Positions 25,089 through 34,600 of a stretch of DNA of 38,519 nucleotides are shown here, in pieces. Source of the DNA: Candidatus Poribacteria bacterium. Lineage in GTDB: Bacteria > Poribacteria > WGA-4E > WGA-3G. The stretch lies in assembly GCA_022394775.1 (NCBI GenBank), contig JAGFCB010000077.1, forward strand, positions 1 through 38,519, given 5' to 3'. Position numbers and translations under genes: made by a program. Under the pieces are notes generated by a model, which saw nothing but the letters and a program-made list of their open reading frames with translations, searched no databases and had not been told where the DNA came from. Every line of letters starts with the position of its first letter. Position 1 is the first letter of the stretch.

Positions 25089-28022
25089 TTATTCACTTTT
25101 GTTTGAACCTGCAAGAACTTCATTCCAATCCCACAAAAGAATTGTACCATCCATCCCGGTGCTGACGAGTGTTTTTCCATCGGGTGAAAACGCTAATGTC
25201 TGTGCTCTTTGTGTGTGACCATCAAGCACAGTGATCCCGTCTCCAGTTGTAACATCCCACAATTGGATTGCCCCGTGGCTAAGCCCATTAAGAAGCACCG
25301 CACCATCTGGCGAAAATACCAACGGTGCGGCAGAACCACCGAAAGTCATGAGACCTCGCGTATAATCAGTGTTAATCGAGAAAAGTTTATCAACGGTATC
25401 CACTGCCCATAACTGGATGTGATCCCGTGTTCCGGCGGCGAGCAAGGCACCGTCTGGCGAAAACGCCAATGCTGAAATACGCCCCAGATTTTCTTGCTCC
25501 GTCGGCTCTGCAATAACAGTCAAAGCACTACCGGTTGCAACGTCCCACATTTGGATTTTCCCGCCTTGCGTTCCACTGACGAGCCATGTGCCGTGTGGCG
25601 AAAATGCCAATGCCACAACTCTGGGTATATTGTGAAGAATACCGGCTGACAGATCAGCGAGAGGGATTTCCTGCTCATCACCGGTTCTTGTATTCCACAA
25701 GCGGATTTCACCAAGACCACTAAACGCCACTGTTTCGCCATCAGGAGAAAAGGTCAGTTCTTTGACCCCTCTTCTGTAGGGCAAGGTTGCCAGTTCGCGA
25801 CCGGTCTTTACATCCGTCAGGCGAATCAAATGATCTGGCCGCCAAGTGGAAGAAGAATGCTCTGGCCCGAAGACCTTAGTCCCTTCTCCCACGACACTAA
25901 CGAGTTTCGTTCCATCGGGGGAAAGTGCTAAAGTTGGGAACCAATCCTGCTGTCCTGCAGCTTGGATGTTGGATTTTTGCCATGTTTTCACATCCCAAAA
26001 GGTAATTACACCATTAAACGCCACACCTGCCAGCGTAGAACCATCCTCCAAGAAAGTCACTGCTTCCATTGAGTGGGTGTGTCCAGTAATACGGTCAGCC
26101 ATCGTATCCCCAGTTTGTGTATCCCAGAACCGGATCATGCCGTCCGCACTACCACTCGCAAGTGTGGTACCGTCGGGTGCAAATGCTAACGCCGTAATAC
26201 CACTCGGATGACCGGTGAGCGTCCTGAGCGATTCGCCAGTAGCGGGATCCCATAATTGTATCGTTTTGTCGGTACTCCCACTGGCAAGCATCTTTCCGTT
26301 TGGTGAAAATGCCAACACATTTATCCAACCTGTATGTTTTTGGAGCGTCGTCCATTTGTCCTTGTCGGTGAGATCCCATAAGCGCACAGTCTTATCTATG
26401 CTGCCACTGGCGAGGCGCGTGCCATCGGGTGAAAACGTTACCGCTAAAACCTCATTTTGCAACTGGGGTCGGCGGCGCAAAGGCTGATCCAACGGCTGAA
26501 GCGGCAAATCTGTATGTCCTCTGAGAGTGGTTAACGCTTTATGATTCACTACATCCCATAACTGAATTTTCCCATCCTTCCGCCCACCGGCGACCTTATC
26601 CCGTGTGATTGCGTAGACACCATCTTCCGAACCAAACGCGCCAACTGGATCACGCCTGAAGAAAGGCTTTTCAGTCAACTTTCCAGTTTCAATATCCAAA
26701 CTGATAAGCGCCCATCCTCCACTCCCTACACTGACAAGCATTTTCCCATCTGAGGAAAACCGTAACGCTGAAGCAGTATCATAGACCTCAGGGAATAAGA
26801 CTTCTCGTCCAGTAGCAATCTCCCACAACTGGATTTTCCCCACATCAGAACGTTCACCGCCATTGACGAGGAAACGACCATCCGGCGAAAATGCAAGGTA
26901 TCGGCACGCGCCCCTAAATAGGGACTGCTCTTCACCTGTCGCCACATCGTACAGCCATACACCGACATCACTGCCGACTGCAAGCTGTGTGCCGTCAGGT
27001 GAAAACTGCATCGCATTAATGCCACCTTTTCCGAAACGCGCTTTCGCTGCTTTCGGCAGTTCCCATTGCGAATAGTCTTTAGCGGTTTCATCTGATTGCG
27101 CGTCTGCAACCGATGCCGAAACGTTGTTAGGCTGCTGGTTGAAGGTATCACGCTCGCTCGGGGTATTGACGTTTCCCACCTGCGTCCGAATATCCGGCTT
27201 GGCTTCAAGGTTTAGCACGATAGGTGCCTCAATAATTTCTACCATCATTTCTGAAGTCGCATCGAAACTATAAGGTCTCTGGAAACGCGACAGTTGTTGA
27301 TTGCCGATACCGAACATCAAAAAGATAACTGCTAACGTGGAGACGGCGATTGCCCACGGCACGAGTGGTTTACCACCTGACGGCGGAGTGGGTTTCATTC
27401 TTGAAATCTCTCGCATGATGTTGTCTGTAAGATGTGGCGTAATTTGAAAGTGTTCTAAAGCGTCTCTAATCATCGGTTCCTCCCTCTTTAAACGTTCCTG
27501 CGCACGGCGAAGACGACTCCGAATCGTATTTGCCGATACCCCTAAAAACGCGCCAATCTCCGCACTGGACATCTCGCTGAAGTAATGCAACGTGATGACG
27601 GTGCGTTCGCTCTCTTGGAGTTTCGCAAGCAGCTGTTTGACGACTTCGCGTTGCGCTTCTACCGCCGTCCGTTCGTTTTCTTGGATAACGTAGCCTGAGT
27701 ACGTCGCTTTTTCTAACGCCTCACTGCTTGTGTCTTCCAACGGCTCTGTCCGCAAACGCTTTTTACGGAGCCATGCGTTGCAGTGGTTTGTCGCGATTAC
27801 ATAAAGCCAACTCACAAAACGCTGTGGTTCCTTTAGTGTAGAGAGTCGCTGATACGCTTTTAGAAAGGTATCCTGCGTAATCTCCTCGGCGACGTGGAAA
27901 TCTCCGATCTTCCGCCACGCAAGCGCGTGAACCGGTTTTTGATATTTATTCACAAGCACAGAGAACGCAGTATCATCGCCAGCGAGGACGCGTTGGATGA
28001 GTTTAGCATCGTCGTTTTTCAT
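25089..28022 (-). CDS. S7: membrane-anchored ECF sigma factor fused to a 14-repeat WD40 sensor
   Basis: 977 aa from the ATG at 28022; an in-frame TTG one codon earlier is possible but less likely (AGGAT SD about 6 nt before the ATG). Sigma2 at about 8-90 (ATNHCNAWLRKK); sigma4 reading helix SANTIRSRLRRAQ, as in S5. From about residue 205 (ISRMKPTPPSGG) onward it matches S2: TM helix, RFQRPYSF, linker (TPSERDTFN) and all 14 WD40 units including the same degenerate units 4, 8 and 9, ending LAGSNKSE. So the sigma half groups with S5 and the sensor half with S2, with a junction just before the TM helix. A BNR-tail relic lies directly downstream. Confidence 0.88.
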   Translation of the reverse strand: MKNDDAKLIQRVLAGDDTAFSVLVNKYQKPVHALAWRKIGDFHVAEEITQDTFLKAYQRLSTLKEPQRFVSWLYVIATNHCNAWLRKKRLRTEPLEDTSSEALEKATYSGYVIQENERTAVEAQREVVKQLLAKLQESERTVITLHYFSEMSSAEIGAFLGVSANTIRSRLRRAQERLKREEPMIRDALEHFQITPHLTDNIMREISRMKPTPPSGGKPLVPWAIAVSTLAVIFLMFGIGNQQLSRFQRPYSFDATSEMMVEIIEAPIVLNLEAKPDIRTQVGNVNTPSERDTFNQQPNNVSASVADAQSDETAKDYSQWELPKAAKARFGKGGINAMQFSPDGTQLAVGSDVGVWLYDVATGEEQSLFRGACRYLAFSPDGRFLVNGGERSDVGKIQLWEIATGREVLFPEVYDTASALRFSSDGKMLVSVGSGGWALISLDIETGKLTEKPFFRRDPVGAFGSEDGVYAITRDKVAGGRKDGKIQLWDVVNHKALTTLRGHTDLPLQPLDQPLRRRPQLQNEVLAVTFSPDGTRLASGSIDKTVRLWDLTDKDKWTTLQKHTGWINVLAFSPNGKMLASGSTDKTIQLWDPATGESLRTLTGHPSGITALAFAPDGTTLASGSADGMIRFWDTQTGDTMADRITGHTHSMEAVTFLEDGSTLAGVAFNGVITFWDVKTWQKSNIQAAGQQDWFPTLALSPDGTKLVSVVGEGTKVFGPEHSSSTWRPDHLIRLTDVKTGRELATLPYRRGVKELTFSPDGETVAFSGLGEIRLWNTRTGDEQEIPLADLSAGILHNIPRVVALAFSPHGTWLVSGTQGGKIQMWDVATGSALTVIAEPTEQENLGRISALAFSPDGALLAAGTRDHIQLWAVDTVDKLFSINTDYTRGLMTFGGSAAPLVFSPDGAVLLNGLSHGAIQLWDVTTGDGITVLDGHTQRAQTLAFSPDGKTLVSTGMDGTILLWDWNEVLAGSNKSE

Positions 28023-28071
28023 CAATTATCCTATCGGAAAGGTGCATGCATCATTTCGGATTAATACCTGT

Positions 28072-28099
28072 GACGCGACTTATGAGTCAAACTGGTGCA
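28072..28099 (-). promoter_or_regulatory. ECF-type promoter of S7 (TGCACC-N18-CGTC)
   Basis: -35 TGCACC at 28094-28099 in TGCACCAGTTTGACTC, identical over 16 nt to the S5 promoter; 18-nt spacer; -10 core CGTC at 28072-28075, exactly 50 nt from the ATG. The rest of the leader differs from S5. Confidence 0.65.
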
Positions 28100-28153
28100 T
28101 AAAAATGAATTTCAGAATTGCTGGACGTTTCTTTTTCTGGAAGGACAATTAGT

Positions 28154-28162
28154 ATTATAGCA
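28154..28162 (-). promoter_or_regulatory. Distal housekeeping-type promoter of S7 (TGCTATAAT)
   Basis: Extended -10 TGCTATAAT on the minus strand, about 132 nt from the ATG, the same nonamer as at S1. The remainder of the 28023-28371 gap (about 28165-28318) shows nothing I can identify. Confidence 0.48.
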
Positions 28163-28318
28163 CATTCTAACAGGCTATATGAGTCCTAAGATGGGAATAT
28201 GGGAGTATTCAGTTGTAGGTTGTTAATAGTTAGCAATCAGTTATTGGAGGTGCCATTGGTCGTCAGTATGGAGGGGTTAGCGACTATTATCTCTGCCGAA
28301 GTTAAGGGCGCGTACAGG

Positions 28319-28344
28319 AAAAAGGCGGGGTTAGAAACCCCGCC
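28319..28344 (-). terminator. Intrinsic terminator of the S8-TolB operon
   Basis: Perfect 7-bp GC stem GGCGGGG / CCCCGCC with a 7-nt loop, followed on the minus strand by TTTTTCC. It lies 27 nt after the last stop of the three TolB-like genes and is the clearest terminator in the window. Confidence 0.85.
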
Positions 28345-28371
28345 AGCGAAGAAGAATTTACGTCTCTGTTT

Positions 28372-29412
28372 TCAATGCAATTTGTGGGTTTTCACGTCCG
28401 CCCATGTTGTCGTGAGCAGGTGCGGTTGCGGTGATACCGGCAACGTGTATGCAGGGTCAAACCAATCACCACCAATATTTCTTTGTCCAATATGTGTCAA
28501 CTGCGTCCGAACCCCACTGTTTACATCAATTTTGAAGAGTTGTCTCTGATTGTTAATTTCCTGTGTATAAATGACTTCGCCGCCGTTTGGCGATAACGCA
28601 GCAGCCTGTACTTCCTGACCGTCTTCCGGAATAAGTTGTTTGAGACCCGTTCCATCTCGGTTGATGATATAGACGGTGTCTTTATCTGCCCACGCTTCGT
28701 GCAGTGCCCTCGCTTCGTTCAGTTCCTTATCTAAGATGGGGGGTAACGGATGTTTGTTCCCTGTAAAGACAAGTTTATCCCCTGTAGCCGACCAAGACGG
28801 ACCCTTTTCCCACCGGAATGCTTTTTTCGGTAGGAGCGGTTCCACCTTTCGGGTGCGGACGTTAATGAATGCGATCCAAGTTCCCTCTAAGTCAGACGCT
28901 CTGTAGGCAATTTCTGTCCCATCTGGCGACCATGCCGGATAGAATTGACCGATGATAAATTCCTCATCTTGGTCGCCTAAAGTCGCTATGTACATACCGG
29001 ATGTGCCGCCACCGTCGGGCCAATAGTCATGCATGTAAGCGATCTGTTTGCCATCTGGCGACCAAGTCGGGGATGTTCTTCGACCTACTATTTTTCGCCT
29101 AAAGATGCGTCGGACATTCGATCCATCTGGGGCCATCAGATAGAGATCTGGCCTGCCACTGCGATCGGAGACGAAAATAATTTTCTCACCCGTCGGAGAC
29201 CAGGCAGCGCCATAATCCACTGCGGGGTGTTGTGTTATGCGGACTTGTTCAGAGCCGTCCGGATTCATAGTATAGATTTCGTAATTGCCGTCCCGCGTGG
29301 ACGTAAACAGGATTTTCGGTGTTGTCGGTGCTTGTGCGAAAACGGGAGAAATGCTTAAGTTCAGCACGAACACGGTAAATATGGGAAAAATAAACAAATA
29401 TGTCGTTTTCAT
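28372..29412 (-). CDS. Secreted TolB-like (PD40) propeller protein, third of three
   Basis: 346 aa from the ATG at 29412, chosen because AGGAAGGGG precedes it and a signal peptide begins there (KTTYLFIFPIFTVFVLN...PVFA). The longer frame to 29481 would overlap the upstream gene and bury the signal. The mature protein has WD40-like PD40 repeats: ILFTSTRDGNYEIYTMNPDG, then WSPTGEKIIFVSDR, WSPDGKQIAY, WSPDGTEIAY and a late LSPNGGEVIYTQ, which form a TolB-type six-bladed propeller. There is no TolB N-terminal domain, so it is not TolB itself. Last gene of the S8 operon, directly before a terminator. Confidence 0.8.
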   Translation of the reverse strand: MKTTYLFIFPIFTVFVLNLSISPVFAQAPTTPKILFTSTRDGNYEIYTMNPDGSEQVRITQHPAVDYGAAWSPTGEKIIFVSDRSGRPDLYLMAPDGSNVRRIFRRKIVGRRTSPTWSPDGKQIAYMHDYWPDGGGTSGMYIATLGDQDEEFIIGQFYPAWSPDGTEIAYRASDLEGTWIAFINVRTRKVEPLLPKKAFRWEKGPSWSATGDKLVFTGNKHPLPPILDKELNEARALHEAWADKDTVYIINRDGTGLKQLIPEDGQEVQAAALSPNGGEVIYTQEINNQRQLFKIDVNSGVRTQLTHIGQRNIGGDWFDPAYTLPVSPQPHLLTTTWADVKTHKLH

Positions 29413-29464
29413 ACAACCCCTTCCTAAACGGCAGGCACAAAACCTGCTGCTACAAACTGCAGGA

Positions 29465-30499
29465 CTATTGCTTTTTGACATCTCCCCAGCTGGTTGTTAA
29501 TAAATTGGGCTGCGGCGATACCGGCAACGCGTATGCCGGATCAAACCAGTCGCCGTCATAATTCGATTGACGGAAAATCCCTACATGCGTTAACTGCGTC
29601 TGAACTCCGCTGTTTATATCCAACTTGAAGATTTGCGTCTGTCCGTTAATCTCCTGTGTATAAAGCACTTTCGAACCGTCCGGAGATAACGCAGGCCACA
29701 GTGCCCGAGGACCGGCTTCCTCAACAAGTTGACGCAGACCGGTTCCGTCGCGATTGACGATGAAGATAGTACCTTTATTGATCCATGCGTTGTGCAGTGC
29801 CCTTGCCTTGTCCAAATCCAGTCCCGCGATGACCGGTATCGGATGCCGGTTCCCAGAAATGGCAAGTCTGTCTCCGGCAGCAGACCAAGACGGATGATAT
29901 TGCCACAAGAGTGCTTTATCAGGTAGCGGTTGTTCCGCCTCTCGTGTACGGACGTTGATAAATGTCAGGCGAGACCCGAATTGGTGAGAGACAGAACAGG
30001 CGATTTCGGAACCGTCAGGAGACCACGCAGAGCCGCTCCCATACGGTAGAGGTTCGGCATCTTCTTCGCCAAACGTCCCAAGATAGTGGCCGAACTCTCC
30101 ACGATCCCAGTCCGTGTAACCGTAAGCAAACTGTTTGCCATCGGCAGACCACGCCGGTCTATCTCTCCAACCCTTTGATTTTCTTTTGAAGACGCGGCGG
30201 ACATTCGATCCATCAGGGTCCATCAAATACAGGTCCCATACACGCGTGCCCTGTCGGTTCGAGGCGAAGAGAATCTGCTCACCCGTCGGAGACCACACCG
30301 CACCCCTATCACTGTCGGGATGCTGTGTTAGATTCACCTGTTCGGAGCCATCCGGATTCATCATGTACACCTCCCAATTGCCGTCCCGGCTGGAACTAAA
30401 CAAGATTTTCGGCGTTGTCGGGCGTTCAGCAAAAACCTGACACACATCTACGCACATCAGCACCAAGAGGATTAGAGAAAAACCCAACACAAATCTCAT
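29465..30499 (-). CDS. Secreted TolB-like (PD40) propeller protein, second of three
   Basis: 344 aa from the ATG at 30499 (AAGGAA SD). The longer frame to 30550 would overlap the preceding gene. Signal peptide RFVLGFSLILLVLMCVDVCQ, cleavage near VFA-E. PD40 repeats as in its two neighbours (ILFSSSRDGNWEVYMMNPDG, WSPTGEQILFASNRQG, WSADGKQFAYGYTDWDRG). Very close in sequence to the gene at 30534-31553, so a recent tandem duplication. Gap to the upstream gene is 34 nt, consistent with one operon. Confidence 0.8.
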   Translation of the reverse strand: MRFVLGFSLILLVLMCVDVCQVFAERPTTPKILFSSSRDGNWEVYMMNPDGSEQVNLTQHPDSDRGAVWSPTGEQILFASNRQGTRVWDLYLMDPDGSNVRRVFKRKSKGWRDRPAWSADGKQFAYGYTDWDRGEFGHYLGTFGEEDAEPLPYGSGSAWSPDGSEIACSVSHQFGSRLTFINVRTREAEQPLPDKALLWQYHPSWSAAGDRLAISGNRHPIPVIAGLDLDKARALHNAWINKGTIFIVNRDGTGLRQLVEEAGPRALWPALSPDGSKVLYTQEINGQTQIFKLDINSGVQTQLTHVGIFRQSNYDGDWFDPAYALPVSPQPNLLTTSWGDVKKQ

Positions 30500-30533
30500 A
30501 TCTATTCCTTTGTCTCGAGAAAACCTAAAGAGG

Positions 30534-31553
30534 CTACTCTTTTTTGACATCTCCCCATGTCGTTGTTAGCAAGTCGGGCTGCGGTAAAACCGGCAACGTG
30601 TATGCCGGATCAAACCAATCTCCTCCAGAATTCGTTTCACGAAAAGGACCCCCAATATGTGTCAGCTGCGTCCGAACGCCACTGTTTACATCTATCTTGA
30701 AGATTTGGGAATGTCCGTTAATCTCCTGTGTATAAAGCACTTCCGAACCGTCCGGCGATAACGCAGGCAACAGTGCCCAGGGACCGGCTTCCTCAACAAG
30801 TTGACGCAGACCGGTGCCGTCGCGGTTGACGATGAAGATAGTATCTTTAGCCGCCCATGCGTTGTGCAGCTCCCTATCCAAGATAGCAGGTATCGGATGC
30901 CTGTTCCCAGCAATCGAAAGTCTATCTCCTGTCGCTGACCAAGACGGAGTGTATTGCCATTGTAGGACTTTATTGGGGAGCGGTTGTTCCAGTTTTCGTG
31001 TGCGGACGTTGATAAATGTCAGGTGAGACCCGAATTGGTGAGAGACAGAACAGGCGATTTCGGAACCGTCAGGAGACCACGCAGAGCCACTCCCATACGG
31101 GAGAAGTTCGGCATCTGCTTCGCCAAATGTCCCAAGATAGTGGCCGAACTCCCCACGATCCCAGTCTGTGTAACCGTAAGCAAACTGTTTGCCATCAGGA
31201 GACCATGTCGGGCGTTCTCTCCGACCCTTTGCTTTTTTCTTGAAGACGCGTCGGACATTGGAACCGTCCGCGTCCATCACATATAGGTCTCGCACACGCG
31301 TGCCTTGACGATCCGAGACGAAGAGAATCTGCTCACCCGTCGGAGACCACGCCGCACTCATATCACTCGCGGGATGCTGTGTGAGGTTCACCTGCTCAGA
31401 ACCATCTGGGTTCATCATGTAAATTTCTCGATTGCCGTCCCGTGTGGACGTAAACAGGATTTTCGGCGTTGTCGGTGTTTTCGCTGAGACAGCACAAATA
31501 GTCGCAGATAACAATATTAAGCTAAGTGCACATAAAACAAATGTCGGTTTCAT
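30534..31553 (-). CDS. Secreted TolB-like (PD40) propeller protein, first of three
   Basis: 339 aa. Signal peptide KPTFVLCALSLILLSATIC, cleavage near VSA-K. Then the shared opening TPTTPKILFTSTRDGN and PD40 units WSPTGEQILFVSDRQG, WSPDGKQFAYGYTDWDRG, WSPDGSEIACSVSHQFG and LSPDGSEVLYTQ. It starts 61 nt after the S8 stop with no terminator between, so it is probably transcribed with S8. The three copies may bind envelope partners or be the output of the S8 circuit. Function is not known. Confidence 0.82.
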   Translation of the reverse strand: MKPTFVLCALSLILLSATICAVSAKTPTTPKILFTSTRDGNREIYMMNPDGSEQVNLTQHPASDMSAAWSPTGEQILFVSDRQGTRVRDLYVMDADGSNVRRVFKKKAKGRRERPTWSPDGKQFAYGYTDWDRGEFGHYLGTFGEADAELLPYGSGSAWSPDGSEIACSVSHQFGSHLTFINVRTRKLEQPLPNKVLQWQYTPSWSATGDRLSIAGNRHPIPAILDRELHNAWAAKDTIFIVNRDGTGLRQLVEEAGPWALLPALSPDGSEVLYTQEINGHSQIFKIDVNSGVRTQLTHIGGPFRETNSGGDWFDPAYTLPVLPQPDLLTTTWGDVKKE

Positions 31554-31614
31554 AGATACGTCTCTGGGAACATATTCCGGATATGTAATTCCTCAAGGTG
31601 AGTCGTGTTAGTGT

Positions 31615-34600
31615 CTATTCATTGCTTGACACCTCGCGAAATTTCTCATCAAGCGAGATGTGAAATAACCCACGACGCGCGGTAACAACATAAAGTCTGT
31701 TGTTATTGATGGCGAGCGAGCTAACTTTACCCGGAACACTTGGAGAAACCTGTTCCCACTTGCCGCGGTTCCCTAAACGATAGATATCCGCATCACCAGC
31801 ACCATAAACTGTGGTACCATCTACGGCGAATCTCTCTATAACGGAACGCTGTCCTATTCCATCGGTCAGCACGCGCCAGTGTTCCCCATTTTGAGATGCC
31901 AAAACACCTGTATCCGTTGCAACATAAACCGTTGAACCTGCAAAAACGATCTCCTTGAAATGCGTAAAACGCAGTGGAAGGATCAGCGTGATGTCTCTCC
32001 AACTGTTCCCACCGTCGAAGGATTGAAACAGGTTACCATCCCGCTTTCCCACGTAGACGGTTTCTGCTGATGCGGCTAACTTGAACCCATAACTTCCTTG
32101 ACCCCAAGCGGGTTTTTGATTTAGGTCTATGAATCCCGTATCTGTCCATTCCGGGGTGCCCGGTTTCCACTTGAAAAGTCGCCGTAAGTACTCGACGTAA
32201 AACGTCTCACCACTGACTGCAAATCCACCAATCCTCGCAAAGGTCGTCATACTGCGCAACGCTTTCGTCAACTGAGGGTTCTCTTCAAGGTCATCAGGTA
32301 AGCGGGTCTGTTCTGCTGCTGCAATAGTTGTCCACGACTCAGTGGAAAGTGTTTCTTCATCAAAAGCAGGTGTTTTTTCTCTTGGAACGAGGGTGTTACC
32401 ATCTGCAGATAGACCGAAAATACGAAGGTTTTTCGCTTCAGATGTGATACCATAAAGATTACCATCTCTAACGATTAGCCTTGAATTATAAGACAAAATG
32501 AAGTAATCGTCAGCATCAACTGGAATGCTTTTCCACGATTCGCCACCGTCGATTGACTGGACAATGTCTCTGCCAGTATACGCACAAAGTCTGTTGTTGA
32601 CTGCTACCAAACTCCGGATCGATGTCCCTATGATGCCATCCATAAATAGGTGCCACGAGTCACCGGCATCCGTTGTGCGATAAATTCCGTTCGCGCCAAT
32701 TGTGTAAAAAACCCTTTCATCCGCCGCTACCATTCGGCAGAAATCATGTCGAAATAGAACTGATGCGGTGTCCAGTTGCGTCCAAGTTTGCCCCGCGTCT
32801 GTTGAACGAAAGGGTTCAACACCGTGTGCGAAGAGCGTCTCACCCGCAACCAGAAGCTTTATACCGGTTAGTACTGTAAAAAAGAGAGGTTCATTTTTTG
32901 GCGTTATATCAGTCCATGATTCCCCCAAGTCTGCTGAATGAAAAATCCTACCTCGCACCGAGTTTGTATCCACTATTATGCCTGCGTCTGATTTGGATTT
33001 TGCCCACATAGACAGATCCGGTCCCATTCCAACATAAAGATCGTTTTCAAAAGCTACCAAGGCATGAATAGCATTGGCGAATTCTATCGGCACCTGTTCC
33101 CAAATGCCTGAACTGAAACGATAGAAACCGCTATCTGTGTTAGCAAGGGGCTTGTCTTCAGAGTTTTCAAGGAGTTGAGTCGTTTTGGAGCCACCAACCG
33201 ATAATTCCTGCCACACACCTGCGTTGAGACGGTAGAGTCCTTCATTTGTTCCAACAAATACCGTGTTGTTAATCGCAGCCATCCCATAAATGCGTTTGCT
33301 TGTTAATCCTTCATTAAGTGGGTTCCACTGGGTGCCGGCATCTGTAGATTGGAAAATGCCTTGACCTCGGAGGGCGAGATGCATTGTAATAGCTGTTCGT
33401 GAACGGGTGAATTGCGGCGCATCGGTTATTACCAATCCAACAGCATATCCCTTCGGTCGCGAGCAAACGGCATGCCACGTCTCGCCATTATCGCTCGAAG
33501 CAAAGATTTCATCAGTAGTGACTGTATAGAGGGTATCCTTATATGCTGTCATCGACATATTGCCCCCGTGAGTCGGTAGATCTGCATTGATGCGCGCCCA
33601 TGTAGTCTCTCCCACTGGTAATCTGTAAATACCTGTATGTGTAGAGGCGTAGAGCGTGCCTTCAGATGTAGCAAAGAGGTCAAAGACGCGACCCTGTTGA
33701 GGACCAGATGCCTGCCTCCATCGCGAGGTAGAAAACTTCGCTGCATCTTCTCCCACGGTAGCTGCCAGCGGCGTTTCAGAGGTCTGTAAACCATTCCTAC
33801 TGTTTTTACCGGGGAATACAGCCTGTCCAATCTGGTTTCGGACATCTGGTTTTGAATCAATATCGAGCGTAACAGGTGTATCAATAATTTCGATCGTCGG
33901 TTCAGATTGTGCCTCGAAACTATACGGTTTCTGAAAGCGAGCGAGATATTGATTGCTTGTGCCAAGCAGAAGGACAATCAAGAGCGCAGCTGCACCAAAA
34001 GCCGTCAACGGTAGCAACGGTCTGCTAACCGGCGGCGATGTTGTTTCTATCTTCCCGACTTCTCGCATGATATTCTGGCTGAGACGCGCGGATACCTGTA
34101 CGCCGCCGAGTACTTCCTGAACCAAGTATTCTTCATCACGCTGCAAACGTTTTCTTGCCCGCTGGAGCCGACTCGTAATCGTGTGCACCGACACTCCCAA
34201 GAATTTGCCGATCTCCTTTGTCGTCATTTCACCGAGATAATAAAGCGTCATAACCGTGCGTTCACTATCCGGGAGTGTTTCAAGAAGTTTTTGAACGAGT
34301 TCCCGATGATCCTCAATTGCATTTATATCGTGCTGCTCGGATACATAGCGTGTATAAGAGGATGCTTCTATCTCCTTCACAGGTGTAGTTTCCAACGACT
34401 GAGGGACAGGTTTTTGTTCTCGCAGCCACTTAACACAGCATCGATTTGCAATGACATACAGCCATCCAGCAAATAGATTTGGATTCTTGAGTGTTGAAAG
34501 TTTTTTGTAGGCTTGAAGAAAAGTATCTTGTGTGATTTCTTCAGCATAATGAAAATCATCGATTTTTCGCCAGACGAGCGCGTGGACACTCTTTTGGTAC

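Noticed and set aside
28199..28549. Plus-strand ORF of 116 codons around the operon terminator
   Set aside because: It runs across an intrinsic terminator and antisense into a TolB-like gene, with no recognisable protein features.
29413..29481. Longer N-terminus for the third TolB-like gene
   Set aside because: It overlaps the stop of the upstream gene and places the signal peptide internally; a good SD precedes the inner ATG.
30500..30550. Longer N-terminus for the second TolB-like gene
   Set aside because: Same reason: overlap with the upstream gene and an internal signal peptide; the inner ATG has an SD.
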